DNA of 64,000 nt from Fibrobacter sp. (GTDB taxonomy: Bacteria > Fibrobacterota > Fibrobacteria > Fibrobacterales > Fibrobacteraceae). This document shows positions 19,901-24,794 of this stretch, in pieces. The notes beneath the pieces were generated by a model, which made no database searches, had not been told where the DNA came from, and was given only the letters and a program-made list of their open reading frames with translations. A program made the translations under genes and the position numbers. Positions within the stretch are counted from its first letter, which is position 1. Every line of letters starts with the position of its first letter. The stretch is from contig JAEERM010000007.1 of the NCBI GenBank assembly GCA_016285835.1, forward strand, positions 1 to 64,000, written 5' to 3'.

Positions 19901-19943
19901 CGGTCATCGCGCAAAGGAAAAACGCATGAATCTTTGTCTTCAT
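4953..19943 (-). CDS. giant secreted repeat protein (4,996 aa) with CUB-like, GLUG-like and InlB-type repeats and a sorting-tail-like C-terminus
   Basis: The start at 19943 has AGAGAGGAA upstream and a clear signal peptide (MKTKIHAFFLCAMTALFAAA, cut near SWA-E). Order of parts: two CUB-like segments (first ~250 residues; both contain IYDxG and GYxLQVTG-type strands); bacterial repeat segments of the AxGGxVxxxP type; a ~400-residue GLUG-like Gly-rich region; then roughly 1630-4410 of InlB/Listeria-Bacteroides-type repeats, each with FYGxxW, YRxDxCLxGW and LYAVW. About eleven copies of the YRxDxCLxGW motif are visible. The last ~450 residues match the C-termini of the proteins at 49280-52093 and 52167-56552 and end in a Por/type IX sorting-tail-like domain (VDILGMDGKVV, GLYMLRV). 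It is probably surface-exposed or secreted, perhaps adhesive; ligand unknown. Confidence 0.9.
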   Translation of the reverse strand: MKTKIHAFFLCAMTALFAAAASWAEEVSLTSDGNGGFFVNLPVRGEYTLAIPSNRTTFKVYDDGQDANNPGYYSNTANAYLEMTAPEGFLLQVTGSIHTQYNDVLTIYDGPADSKVLVDAIYGEMDVGPVLSGRVMTIYFYSNYSLTDAGLDLTVTLVPAPEHDIEVGTAPGGNVVSTPASATYGTEVALVATPDQGFLLDNVIVMDGEQNYLETSGGWYTNNTVTFSMPNTFVTATPSFTEALTAEDGLFINMPVSGTTVATIPDGVASFKIYDNGGENGYYTTGTGELELTVPEGYVLQVTGYTDVYSDYYGWLTFFDGNTEAATLKTVSGSKDIGTVVGTGRTMTLRFLTWSANASGLNLTATLMDASVPHAVSLADGIAGGTMEGAGNYTAGSVVTLSLIPDENYVYSSVQIVDEYGNNIEGTIATTGNETTVSFTMPYGDVTVTPTFITPHAVTIESAQFGHVTSDKQTAFVDERVNLTAVPDEGAQLVRVDVVETEGGQSVYAYSNGTNGYYFTMPDKPVTVTPVFANPSTVTFDENGCLTNGTYFHLNCSSWWCSISQEAVTSPNEGTNDFKCWGDLVDEFSNSYPTYSVRLATNLDFGGYDETNNKCKMANFTPIQFSNTNAEFDGRSEYYTISGFCYEDNDGSGDNSMGFMKGVKTVRNVTFDNAHVVVKNAELGSVVGIVTDDIARESSTFSNVRVTNSYVAGTQAGAFAGKVSGYENHTIQNSGVVDTKVYGLDAANQGVMTSAAGSFVGYANGITHLAFVEDTVMVTTAGAGLVADDASYTGSGNSYRGGFIGYQTSINDPNYLVNVRQSLVSGLSVGGTHGTPYVGALAGDVQWLIVMNSNLENITVSGAYAGGLAGSVGDNDYGDWHVEGATLSGSNSVTGTVVAGGLLGYGHFSSGGSEGDKSVEFRDLLVDVNVSGGSVVGGLAGRVTNTNYGSVTPIATNIVFNGNVTGSVASMTSEAKVGGLFGDVVLDNSSGNGSLSINKVAFNGNVSFTNSGTQNTLNMGPFFGFVDGAILTIYGSYSNGDITYSGVDATNANVGYLGGYFVSNGSNAHVYANYHFGTDAVATGIGNVSEADWKTGSDAYFANVRNLVTGLTDDGKIGYHYYELSGGPVEASYTDFFAADLSGNTFGRVANGVVNESEMKSAMFAAAMNQVTVWNASVYVWTQSGNALPSIATPADKSNYLLPLVVADAASLLQEQQEAFGLNAVYQSIDMSGNAPTVNEEYKGFVGYTDASGHANKMFVDSLQAVMRAFEAKGLSPYLSGEGAPDVITANTVFTDGVENIGVMTNRTVKTYDVVYQYCDQTCDNIEDLTTKNFVFMSPKVTEVSNNEAAYTTLVPYAVALSDPSDNLLMRVLYLDDSDDPILPEPVSIDGFATFSELIGMVSGEDAVTKIVVQYNSGSAPSVIVKNPAGVGFTISTYAYDGAGDKTPLSTVPVSVGQSSTAIPYAAAFAASGFTAPVGYEYADSYSISFMVSNPNDNRCQNIASVGTIESESKDVAPWEELSLGLNECTSKTWVVGGLTSEDTVGMENVKMARSLRKTEIGNGTWADTFAVIPNYVAKPYNVVFHFDGQLELYGSKYPLFVADNYNDPTNPQGLDDENRNFPTFFGRNIDGRSVMLAGWTIDESRANCVIFDDDCYENNNDLFFSLVPELITAAGDAETIDLYPVWETGSYSSTQAVYVSSCLFYGSDDTDCYAFPINITVKQNSTIGGNPIVLSTDSRTYENWWTADGYVWKHGVRIYQYAENSYTFDVEFRQAPGFKVDLSSVRAPGYDASTGKVTVVNGNVGFLVDYTVLNYNVDLSLENVKNDVFLGRSWESSREMSVHKDKYQFPNVYVREEGTTAYGTPYWGVKTAEGYEGHSKVFDSELAGQFLADGYEYYTPAVNDEENASVTVYAVEIIESASSSTYSSTPLELNVIAVDNNDEALTDESDYHGSLVLTQTYDNDEKNVHLSFEHATWFDNDRHMLYIPNNNDTLSFTVSARPDPGYRMFIDPDFTYTQKTGAGSVDLTEAGSINWGYNNANDSLIVQPKAMDDLTFHVLYEELEYNVTYVRPTPESKVIVANKFVDNAYQTDWFENPGRVSASNAHERAPRLYNEEGCRIGWKLEGREVDTQRETADVTSELNHMSPFDGEVGLVNMLEPDWEHPVCDEGHGYFTVTLNVEGSGNVYLVQKIGDVPVSADDPEQTIITHSFVSKGEGQPMELHLPRVLDDYEENVGSKYYLVVEPAEGYLLKSLSYDMMVNGQSVTILAQDGAELDVFGNIPMRVTFEQYKPVYVTYDLVLGEEDSSKVWIPADAVPSGSLQIGADGSAAPMWTPFRTDKCFAGWSMYDPNGPQPEVDPIYTEVSTWNVNEFSSDMASPTKLYATWMEYGNGCNQPTTARLYIDSYYEGEEEHYMTNGDTIIVSQKFGNAVFTHKAWLDDGSTYGDELVFAHNSQGYDVSFTYLPGFGVELDENNPNAIVANAAAITEPLVAEDGWFHLDAAQNANAFYVGFKENKIPYDIVFAANAEGETVAYGASWSATRTMRIGGTLPMGSVYRSDACFVGWSFSPNASAHVEELSLTAGMLKDRADRIAAGLNADTLFARWNGYSDCRTGTLALTLDASIQNLATVVFYQNLDGIEQKAFEMTGSDEVYLPSGPTPYEEGSTSRVDDDIFFSRVEVIPKVGVTLANEYQAFYVNESDETTENPLPMVAGNSEVEFGENAVIRVQGLSKVDYSVVYHENAGDTAVFYGENWGATATLNVGRPMTTSIYRTDKCLAGWKLDDNGLVYDVADADFIAEIEEREIEGDIDLYAVWSADAAGCANPIQNVTVSLSDDLKNKATVELMQTVDGESKVVATVGAEGVSIPKVTTREEAINGGTEVVGEFAYFSGLRVVPAPGYALDQTVAPSYTVGDAEAVEVSAEPLPWTMTANTVISGAVNAVEYTVAFDVNAGSANVFYPADWPENALEVSYDLGMDESARLFPKVYRTDKCLVGYGFSKDASKAESFATFDSNFVKAAIAAGVESPVLYAVWNECETPQTLYTVTLNEPVEGTLVLSQHGNSYEVPSNGFNVPAAPLGIVFAVSFNVNEGYEFDENGTFTVDDGSGEFAALEDNLLVVDGNKIVDAPAAGKPYTFAFDVNVEEGENVFYGADWKESDNYALATEDIPFPKGVYRVGACLAGWTIGKETSTAYTQYNATFVAAVENANKAGMPVSTLYAKWGDCETTQTVATVANADALAGTFTLSRTVSNTTVEYTVGETALQVPADEALDFTVSFAANKGYIYNSMNGISAVDASNATVEINEGVLNVAASLTLSAAVSPSTYIFVFKENAGDANVFYMGTPVENITVQITDDADARAFPMNLYRADACLVGWSFSETATTGFTEFDGDVVAAFDAANSGDLYAVWDAGCQQKLLTVYSADSGKGVLTLSQGNRSFVVGDDGLQVPETDDGIAFAVSFVPATGYAYDDTKGFASFDPQGIPLGELENGSVTVKHAMSIAALGLAESEYVITFNMNAGDAKVYYGNPLEGANPKYTYTLADSAAFPMDFYRTDACIKGWTLLATPAETDRRFTKFDAEFAASVEAAGSDYTGALYADWGTCATTSNVTVAQAASEMGTLTLVQRDADDEIVNSTEVKDEAVTLPLGKGDISFAVEFTPNPGFSKIANSYFYTVDANGNNLAALVNDRLTLAGNTIVKAPAKADAFAVAFDANAATGVNVFYGSGWNASGSYDISMSESERTFPTEIYRVGYKLVGWSLTKIADGAAVYYTSEGGPSGYENTYQKYDEKSSEVLQANGSSTVTMYAVWVPDAGQSTYAVALSNPNAGSLTLSQDVPGAQDFEVGSDELLVPFVQGGLVFHVSATLNSGYFANGSSLNLVDSDGNVLGSLQNGTLVVDEDKTLEIPVEADGVQFVFVENTKAHVFYENGWNNKGFFALEGETAFPTGLLRTDARLQGWAISRSSSKHYLDYNTQFVEDLRNYRSLGITVDTLYAVWDEYATIETEIVKSEGDRTGSFFISQTVNDVTTEPIEVTASGVEIPRSSKGITFNVNYEVKPGYRIASESAITKSDISGEVLGSTTNGGTLVFGQEQSLALDASVSAVPYKFAYNVNGGDANVFYGDNWSSTDDKTLDDESVALPNNIYRADAKLVGWSVDSNATEGSFDLTSEFVREMGDASEVRTLYAVWMPAEVETYTVSFANTNVGSLVLTQDVEDSTVSFAVADTGLVVPVVEGGLRFKAAYTLKAGFSGSTDSLYVLDDLTGFLTSLTDGNLTVAEDVTLAIPTEGETFNVVFHVNREKEVLFYGNDWKEKASYKLDDSTVSIPLPAYLYTANACMVGWSLDRAGEGTAYTEFTSDFADILLSDGKKDMYNLYAVWGTGKECESAYDRVALESVNGSIRLVEPAEDSKPAVEHIFAVDNTIILPKVMNGNMLRVVSVPDSSFMLDSLVVLRDGSDDRQMLRDGDALPFSLHGASLVAFFGKSNRTDIEFVKPELALSGNAVQFSFTTSEFEVTRNVSARIVLRMEGVSEPVVDTVFADSIVPPYSGAWQMFPLAAGKYVLTAELFDAKGSVDTTAFFEVKAEIAAVAEDGWQMISLVNLDKKAMDWSDDDARFYWWDESTSMGDFWQYRAFSPDDEIEPTRGYWYSSIKGRPLVLKPTADVVLEGAVWNLDSINSGWNLVANPYGFSLNIYGENPHANSDPSEKSDVIFWRWNAEISDYEEAVVIKPYEAVWAEVRHSMDWKLPVKPEFADKDSSEQDSLAPALSKRILAKAANSKNWTLQAVLSDLRGKKDAWNIFGASTSPFVTNEPPEGMGDRVNLSIVEGNRKLAKSVKAPADELEWDVELSATSDRVGELSFKGVESLREVGLKVFVTVDGKTTEMHEGETLRVNLTSFAKKATVRVAPAAKVVASFSIDALRYVKSGANVGVTFEASEGLAGSRTVVDILGMDGKVVSSRSATTLAGVNQLVLDAPKPGLYMLRVRAGSQMKAGRIMVK

Positions 19944-20312
19944 AGATTCCTCTCTAAAACTTTGCTTTCGCCATACGGCGAACTGAGGGCCGCGGACGGT
20001 CCCCAAAATTTGTACGAAATTTAGTTATTCTGCTTACATATTACAAGATTCTTACGTCCAATATGCTCCAGAACACACTTTTGTACAAATTTGTCCTTTA
20101 AATTCGCTTTTTTGACCATCCAAGGAAAGGGCCCGCACGACCAAACGGCACGGCGCACCATATTTTACGCATATTTTGCGTAGAATGTCAGATTATCCCC
20201 TCCACGGGCGGCCAGCCCCACCGTCCGAAGTTTTTCACCGCCCACTTTGTTATATTTCCCCCCGTATTTTATTGTACAGTAAAACAAGGGATTTATCCCA
20301 CAGGAAAACACT
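19944..20312. promoter_or_regulatory. divergent intergenic region between the giant gene and the carboxyltransferase gene
   Basis: The 369 bases hold no convincing ORF. Two related AT-rich dyads occur, TTTGTACGAAA near 20012 and TTTTGTACAAA near 20082; a third similar copy lies upstream of the surface protein gene at 56552. The minus-strand leader of the giant gene contains small GC hairpins (around CGCCGTATGGCG). Promoters for both genes must lie here but I cannot place them with confidence. Confidence 0.4.
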
Positions 20313-21890
20313 ATGAAAAAGATCAAGTTCCAGGACACCTCGTTCCGCGATGGTTTCCAGTCTATTTTCGGTGCCCGTGTCTTCGCGAAGGACTTTATGC
20401 CCGCCGTCGAAGCAGCCTGCAAGGCCGGCATCACCCACTTTGAAGCTGGTGGTGGCGCCCGTTTCCAGGCCCTTTACCAGAACTGCGGCGAAGACGCCTT
20501 CGACATGATGGACGAATTCCGTCGCGTCGTGGGCCCGAACGTCCGCCTGCAGACCCTCGCCCGCGGTATCAACGTGGTGGCCCTCGCCCCGCAGCCGCGC
20601 GACATGATCAAGCTCCATGCCGACATGTTCAAGAAGCACGGCATGACCCGCATCCGTAACTTTGACGCCCTCAACGACGTGAACAACCTCATCTACTCCG
20701 GCAAGTGCATCACCGACGCCGGTCTGGAACACGAAGTCGTCGTGACCATGATGGAACTGCCTCCGGGATGCGACCTTAACGCCGCCCACAACCCGGAATT
20801 CTACGAACGCATCCTCCGCAACATTCTGGACGCGGGCGTTCCGTTCGCTTCCGTCTGCTTCAAGGATGCTTCCGGTACCACGAACCCGACCAAGGTGTAC
20901 GAGACCTTCAAGCGCGCCCGTAAGCTCCTCGGCGACAAGGTCGAACTCCGCATCCACAGCCATGACACCTGCGGTACCGGTGTGGCCCAGTACAAGGCCG
21001 CTATCGAAGGTGGCGCCGATGGCGTCGACCTCGGCCGCAAGCCGCTCTCCGGCGGTACGGCTCAGCCCGACCTGTTCTCCATGTTCCACGCCCTCAAGGG
21101 TACGGAATACAAGCTCGCCCTCGGTGAAGACAGCATCGTCGACGATCACATTCCGGAACTCATGGAAGCGAACAACGTCGCCGTCGAATGCCTCAAGGAC
21201 TACAACTTCCCGCCTGAAGCTCGTCAGATTACGACCGACGTGATCTTCAGCCCCATGCCGGGTGGCGCTCTTACCGCCAACACCCTCATGATGCGCGAAA
21301 CCAAGACCTTCCACCTGTTCCCGAAGGTTATCGAGAACATGAGTGAATGCGTGCGCCGCGGTGGCTTTGCCTCTTCTGTGACGCCGGTTTCCCAGTTCTA
21401 CTTCCAGCAGGCCTACATGAACACCCTGAACCAGGCCGCAGGCCGCGGTACGTGGTTCAAGATGACGGAAGGCTACGGCAAGATGCTCCTCGGCTACCAG
21501 GGCAAGACCCCGTGCGAACCGGATCCGGAGCTCGTGAAGATTGCCGCCGACCAGTTCAACATGAAGCCGTTCAAGGAAGCCTATCCGGGCATCCAGTGCG
21601 CCGAAGAAATCCTTCCGCCGGGCATCCCGGCTGCGAAGAAGCTCCTCGAAGAAAATGGCCTGCCGGTTACCGACGAGACCATCTTCATCACGGGCTGCCT
21701 CCAGACGAAGGCTGGCAACAAGGGTATCGAGTTCCTCAAGGGCAACCGCCACATTGGCGTGCCGAAGAAGGACCCGAACGCCGCTCCGGCCGTGGACACC
21801 AAGAACATGAAGGCCGGTGCCGCAAGCACCTACCGCATCGCCCTTGGCAACCAGAGCTGGGACGTGCAGGTTCAGACGCTCAGCAAGTAA
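20313..21890 (+). CDS. biotin-dependent carboxyltransferase subunit (oxaloacetate decarboxylase alpha / transcarboxylase 5S-like), without biotinyl domain
   Basis: 525 aa with the HMGL-like TIM-barrel signatures of the pyruvate/oxaloacetate carboxyltransferase family: DTSFRDGFQS at the N-terminus, FKDASGT where the family has the KDMAG motif, metal-binding HSHDTCG, and LSGGTAQPD. It should move a carboxyl group between a keto acid and biotin on a separate carrier. The C-terminus ends with a strand pair (YRIALGNQSWDVQVQ) like the segment that precedes the linker and biotin domain in related proteins, but no MKM biotin site follows, so a separate carrier protein is needed. AGGA precedes the start and a strong terminator follows. 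A role in oxaloacetate or methylmalonyl-CoA metabolism of a succinate producer is inference. Confidence 0.85.
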   Translation: MKKIKFQDTSFRDGFQSIFGARVFAKDFMPAVEAACKAGITHFEAGGGARFQALYQNCGEDAFDMMDEFRRVVGPNVRLQTLARGINVVALAPQPRDMIKLHADMFKKHGMTRIRNFDALNDVNNLIYSGKCITDAGLEHEVVVTMMELPPGCDLNAAHNPEFYERILRNILDAGVPFASVCFKDASGTTNPTKVYETFKRARKLLGDKVELRIHSHDTCGTGVAQYKAAIEGGADGVDLGRKPLSGGTAQPDLFSMFHALKGTEYKLALGEDSIVDDHIPELMEANNVAVECLKDYNFPPEARQITTDVIFSPMPGGALTANTLMMRETKTFHLFPKVIENMSECVRRGGFASSVTPVSQFYFQQAYMNTLNQAAGRGTWFKMTEGYGKMLLGYQGKTPCEPDPELVKIAADQFNMKPFKEAYPGIQCAEEILPPGIPAAKKLLEENGLPVTDETIFITGCLQTKAGNKGIEFLKGNRHIGVPKKDPNAAPAVDTKNMKAGAASTYRIALGNQSWDVQVQTLSK

Positions 21891-21913
21891 GCGCAAACCA
21901 AATCGTTTATGCG

Positions 21914-21949
21914 AAAAAACTCCGATATTTTATATCGGAGTTTTTTTTT
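21914..21949 (+). terminator. terminator of the carboxyltransferase gene
   Basis: ACTCCGATAT and ATATCGGAGT flank a 3-base centre (21919-21941) and are followed by a run of nine Ts, with As on the other side, so it may also work for the minus-strand epimerase gene. Confidence 0.85.
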
Positions 21950-21989
21950 GCACCCTTGATGGGTAGAACAAATTCACGTTGGAACGATT

Positions 21990-22928
21990 TTATTTTTCGC
22001 CTTTGAGCAATTCTTCGAAGAAGACGATTGTCTTTTCGAGCCCCTGGCGCAGCGGGATTGTCGGTTCCCAACCGAGGGCAGACTTGGCAAGGTCGATATT
22101 CGGGCGACGCATCTTGGGATCGTCGCCGGGGAGCGGCTTGTACACAATCTTGCTCTTGGAACCCGTCAGGTCAAGGACTTCCTTCGCAAGTTCGAGCATC
22201 GTAAATTCGCCAGGGTTGCCGATGTTCACCGGGCCAATTATCTTGTCCTGATTCATCATGCGCACAAAACCTTCGATGAGATCGTCCACGTAGCAGAAAC
22301 TGCGCGTCTGGCTGCCGTCGCCGTAAATCGTGAGGTCTTCGCCCTTGAGTGCCTGCACAATGAAGTTGCTCACTACGCGGCCGTCGTTCATGAGCATACG
22401 CGGGCCGTAAGTATTGAAAATACGCACGATGCGGATATCGACATTATTTTGTCTATGATAATCCATGAAAAGCGTTTCGGCAACGCGCTTGCCTTCGTCG
22501 TAGCAACTGCGGATGCCGATGGGGTTCACGTTTCCCCAATAGTCTTCGGTCTGCGGGTGTACCGCCGGGTCGCCGTAAACTTCACTTGTACTGGCCTGTA
22601 AGATGCGAGCCTTCACGCGTTTGGCCATGCCGAGCATGTTGATAGCGCCCATCACGCTCGTCTTGATTGTCTTTACCGGGTTGAACTGGTAATGGATGGG
22701 GCTTGCGGGGCATGCGAGGTTGAAAATGCGGTCCACTTCCAGGAGGATGGGTTCCGTCACGTCGTGGCGGATGAGCTCGAAGCAGCGGTTATCGCGCAGG
22801 TGGGCGACATTCGCCATACGGCCCGTAAAGTAGTTGTCAAGGCAAATCACCTCGTGCCCGTCGTTCAGCAGACGTTCACACAAGTGACTCCCCAGGAATC
22901 CTGCACCACCAGTAACTAAGCAACGCAT
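21990..22928 (-). CDS. UDP-glucuronate decarboxylase-like NAD-dependent epimerase/dehydratase
   Basis: 312 aa, extended short-chain dehydrogenase fold: [11 protein letters not shown] (NAD binding), the PASPIHYQ segment typical of UDP-xylose synthase, the catalytic STSEVYG serine/threonine region and SCYDEGKR (Y-x3-K). UXS enzymes convert UDP-glucuronate to UDP-xylose in the cytoplasm for surface polysaccharides. The ATG at 22928 is chosen because AAGGAG lies 5 nt upstream; a GTG at 22934 overlaps that site. It lies 51 nt after coaX on the same strand with a short repeat between. Two sugar transferases 5-8 kb away fit a polysaccharide role. Other nucleotide-sugar epimerase activities are possible. 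Confidence 0.85.
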   Translation of the reverse strand: MRCLVTGGAGFLGSHLCERLLNDGHEVICLDNYFTGRMANVAHLRDNRCFELIRHDVTEPILLEVDRIFNLACPASPIHYQFNPVKTIKTSVMGAINMLGMAKRVKARILQASTSEVYGDPAVHPQTEDYWGNVNPIGIRSCYDEGKRVAETLFMDYHRQNNVDIRIVRIFNTYGPRMLMNDGRVVSNFIVQALKGEDLTIYGDGSQTRSFCYVDDLIEGFVRMMNQDKIIGPVNIGNPGEFTMLELAKEVLDLTGSKSKIVYKPLPGDDPKMRRPNIDLAKSALGWEPTIPLRQGLEKTIVFFEELLKGEK

Positions 22929-22940
22929 AAGCACTCCTTG

Positions 22941-22974
22941 CAGTAGGAAGTAGGAAGTAGACAGTAGACAGTGG
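22941..22974. repeat. short intercistronic AGTAGGAAGTAG-type repeat
   Basis: A run of purine-rich words (GTAGGAAGTAG, GTAGACAGTAG) between coaX and the epimerase gene. The same words recur at 27258-27330, 46427-46460 and 61078-61156. Confidence 0.7.
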
Positions 22975-22979
22975 TAAAA

Positions 22980-23807
22980 CTAGTCATCGGAATCACGCTC
23001 TAATTCAGCGGCACCGTTCCCGCGGAGAGCCACGAGCCGGACACCATTCAATGTCAAATAAGGATCGTAAGTGTCGATGACCTTGCTGTGGCCCATGACC
23101 ATGCGGCCCCAGCCGCCCGTTGCAAACACGGGGACCTTCTTCCGGCCCATCTCGGCCTTAATCTTTTCGACTAACGTTTCGAGCTCCGCCATGAATCCGT
23201 ACAAAAGGCCCGCACGGATAGCGTCGTCCGTATTGTTCGCAATCACATGGTCCGGCCACTCGATGCTCACGGGCATCAAGCGCGCGGCCTTCTCGGTCAA
23301 CACGTCCAAACTGGCACTGATTCCGGGGATGATGATACCGCCCGCAAACCCGCCATCCTTCATCACATCGAAAGTCGTCGCCGTGCCCATGTCCACCACA
23401 ATGGCATCCTTGTAGCCGCGGTCGCGCAACGCAATCACGTTGCAAAGGCGGTCGGAGCCGAGGGTCGCCGGGTTCGGGTAAGCAATCGGGCAATCCAGGC
23501 AGTTCTTGGAACTCACCACCTGTACCGGGCGTTTGAGGAGCGTCTGCAAAGCCTTGATCCACGGGCGTTCAAGTACCGGCACCACCGTCGAAAGGCCCAC
23601 ATGTGTAATCACCGAGGGCTTGATTTCGGAGAAACGAATGAGACCGCCAATGCGGTTCATCACTTCGTCGCTTGTGGTTTCTTTGCGGGTGGTAAGCCTC
23701 CAATGGTCCACCACCTTGTCGCCCTTAAAAATACCCAAAACAGTATGGGAGTTGCCCACATCTACTACAAAAGAAAACTTTTCTGAATTTTTTGAACTTT
23801 TCTTCAT
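22980..23807 (-). CDS. coaX: type III pantothenate kinase
   Basis: 275 aa. It shows the CoaX ASKHA-fold motifs: VVDVGNSHTVLGIF (phosphate 1), PATLGSDRLCN, VVDMGTATTFDV (phosphate 2) and a C-terminal ATGGWGRM. It phosphorylates pantothenate with ATP, the first step of coenzyme A synthesis, in the cytoplasm; type III enzymes need a monovalent cation. I chose the ATG at 23807; an in-frame TTG lies at 23813. No good Shine-Dalgarno is visible. It is divergent from the EamA transporter, with a TTGCTA/TAGCAA dyad (about 23821-23840) between them, and is followed by the epimerase gene. Confidence 0.93.
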   Translation of the reverse strand: MKKSSKNSEKFSFVVDVGNSHTVLGIFKGDKVVDHWRLTTRKETTSDEVMNRIGGLIRFSEIKPSVITHVGLSTVVPVLERPWIKALQTLLKRPVQVVSSKNCLDCPIAYPNPATLGSDRLCNVIALRDRGYKDAIVVDMGTATTFDVMKDGGFAGGIIIPGISASLDVLTEKAARLMPVSIEWPDHVIANNTDDAIRAGLLYGFMAELETLVEKIKAEMGRKKVPVFATGGWGRMVMGHSKVIDTYDPYLTLNGVRLVALRGNGAAELERDSDD

Positions 23808-23860
23808 CTGCAAATCACTATTTGCTAAAAAAATAGCAATTTAGGGGCATCCACGATTGC

Positions 23861-23873
23861 TATATATGCAACC
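23861..23873 (+). promoter_or_regulatory. -10 box placed for a leaderless mRNA of the EamA gene
   Basis: TATATA at 23861-23866 is followed by exactly 7 nt and then the ATG at 23874. No Shine-Dalgarno is present. Transcription would start at or next to the A of ATG. Confidence 0.45.
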
Positions 23874-24794
23874 ATGGCTAATTTAGGCTATACATTCCTG
23901 CTCATCCTGACAGCCGCAATCTGGGGTTCGGGCTTTGTCGCCCAAATCGAAGGGAACGCATTCGGGCCATTTGCATTCTCGTGCATCCGCTGCTTTATCG
24001 CCGCAGGTTTCCTAGCCTTAGTCTTCAAGATTCTCGATGCGTTCGGCAAGAGCCCCCGCAGGCCGCGCAACCGCAAAGAAACGCTACTCCACTGGAAGGC
24101 TGGTTTCTTTTGCGGGCTGGCACTCTGCACCGCAATGAACTTGCAACAACTCGGAATGTACCTCGGTACCCCTGCCGGGAAATCCGGGTTCCTCACCGCC
24201 TGCTATATAGTACTTGTACCGGTCGTTAGTTTATTCTTAGGTAAGCGTACATCATTGAAGACTTGGATTTGCATCGCCATTACGACAGCGGGGCTTTACC
24301 TGCTCTGCGTCAAGGACGGTTTCTCCATCGAACTTTCAGACAGCGTTTCACTCCTATGCGCACTGGCCTTTTCGTTCCACATCCTCGTCATCGACAAGTT
24401 CGTCAACCACGTGGACCCGATTCGCGTCTCGGCAATCCAATTCCTGACCATCGGCATTTTGACCGCGCCCCTGATGATTGTATTCGACCTGAAATTCCCG
24501 GCAATGGACTTCGGCACTGTCATTGCCGCATTTGGCAACCCGTATGCAATAGCGGGCCTTGCGTTTGCCGCCCTATGTTCCAGCGGTATTGCCTATACAT
24601 TGCAAATTGTCGCACAAGACAAAATCAACCCCACCATCGCCTCGCTCACGATGAGTCTGGAATCGGTATTCGCCGTCCTTGCGGGTTGGGCCATTCTAGG
24701 GGAACAGCTTTCAGCCCGTGAGATTTGCGGTTGTGCAATTATGATGGTCGCCATCGTGATGGCGCAAATTAAGATTTCGCCTGCCTCTTCTTGA
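23874..24794 (+). CDS. EamA/DMT-superfamily transporter
   Basis: 306 aa with about ten hydrophobic segments in two halves, typical of the drug/metabolite transporter superfamily. The first half starts LILTAAIWGSGFVAQIEG, matching the AxxWGxxF motif of EamA proteins; the second contains SLESVFAVLAGWAILGE, the conserved end of the repeat. These inner-membrane proteins usually export amino acids or other small metabolites; the substrate is unknown. The 3' end overlaps the converging NhaC-type gene by 26 bp. No Shine-Dalgarno; a -10-like box lies 7 nt before ATG. Confidence 0.88.
   Translation: MANLGYTFLLILTAAIWGSGFVAQIEGNAFGPFAFSCIRCFIAAGFLALVFKILDAFGKSPRRPRNRKETLLHWKAGFFCGLALCTAMNLQQLGMYLGTPAGKSGFLTACYIVLVPVVSLFLGKRTSLKTWICIAITTAGLYLLCVKDGFSIELSDSVSLLCALAFSFHILVIDKFVNHVDPIRVSAIQFLTIGILTAPLMIVFDLKFPAMDFGTVIAAFGNPYAIAGLAFAALCSSGIAYTLQIVAQDKINPTIASLTMSLESVFAVLAGWAILGEQLSAREICGCAIMMVAIVMAQIKISPASS

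Noticed and set aside
20250-21896. 548-codon minus-strand frame opposite the carboxyltransferase
   Set aside because: The plus strand shows conserved enzyme motifs, a ribosome site and a terminator.
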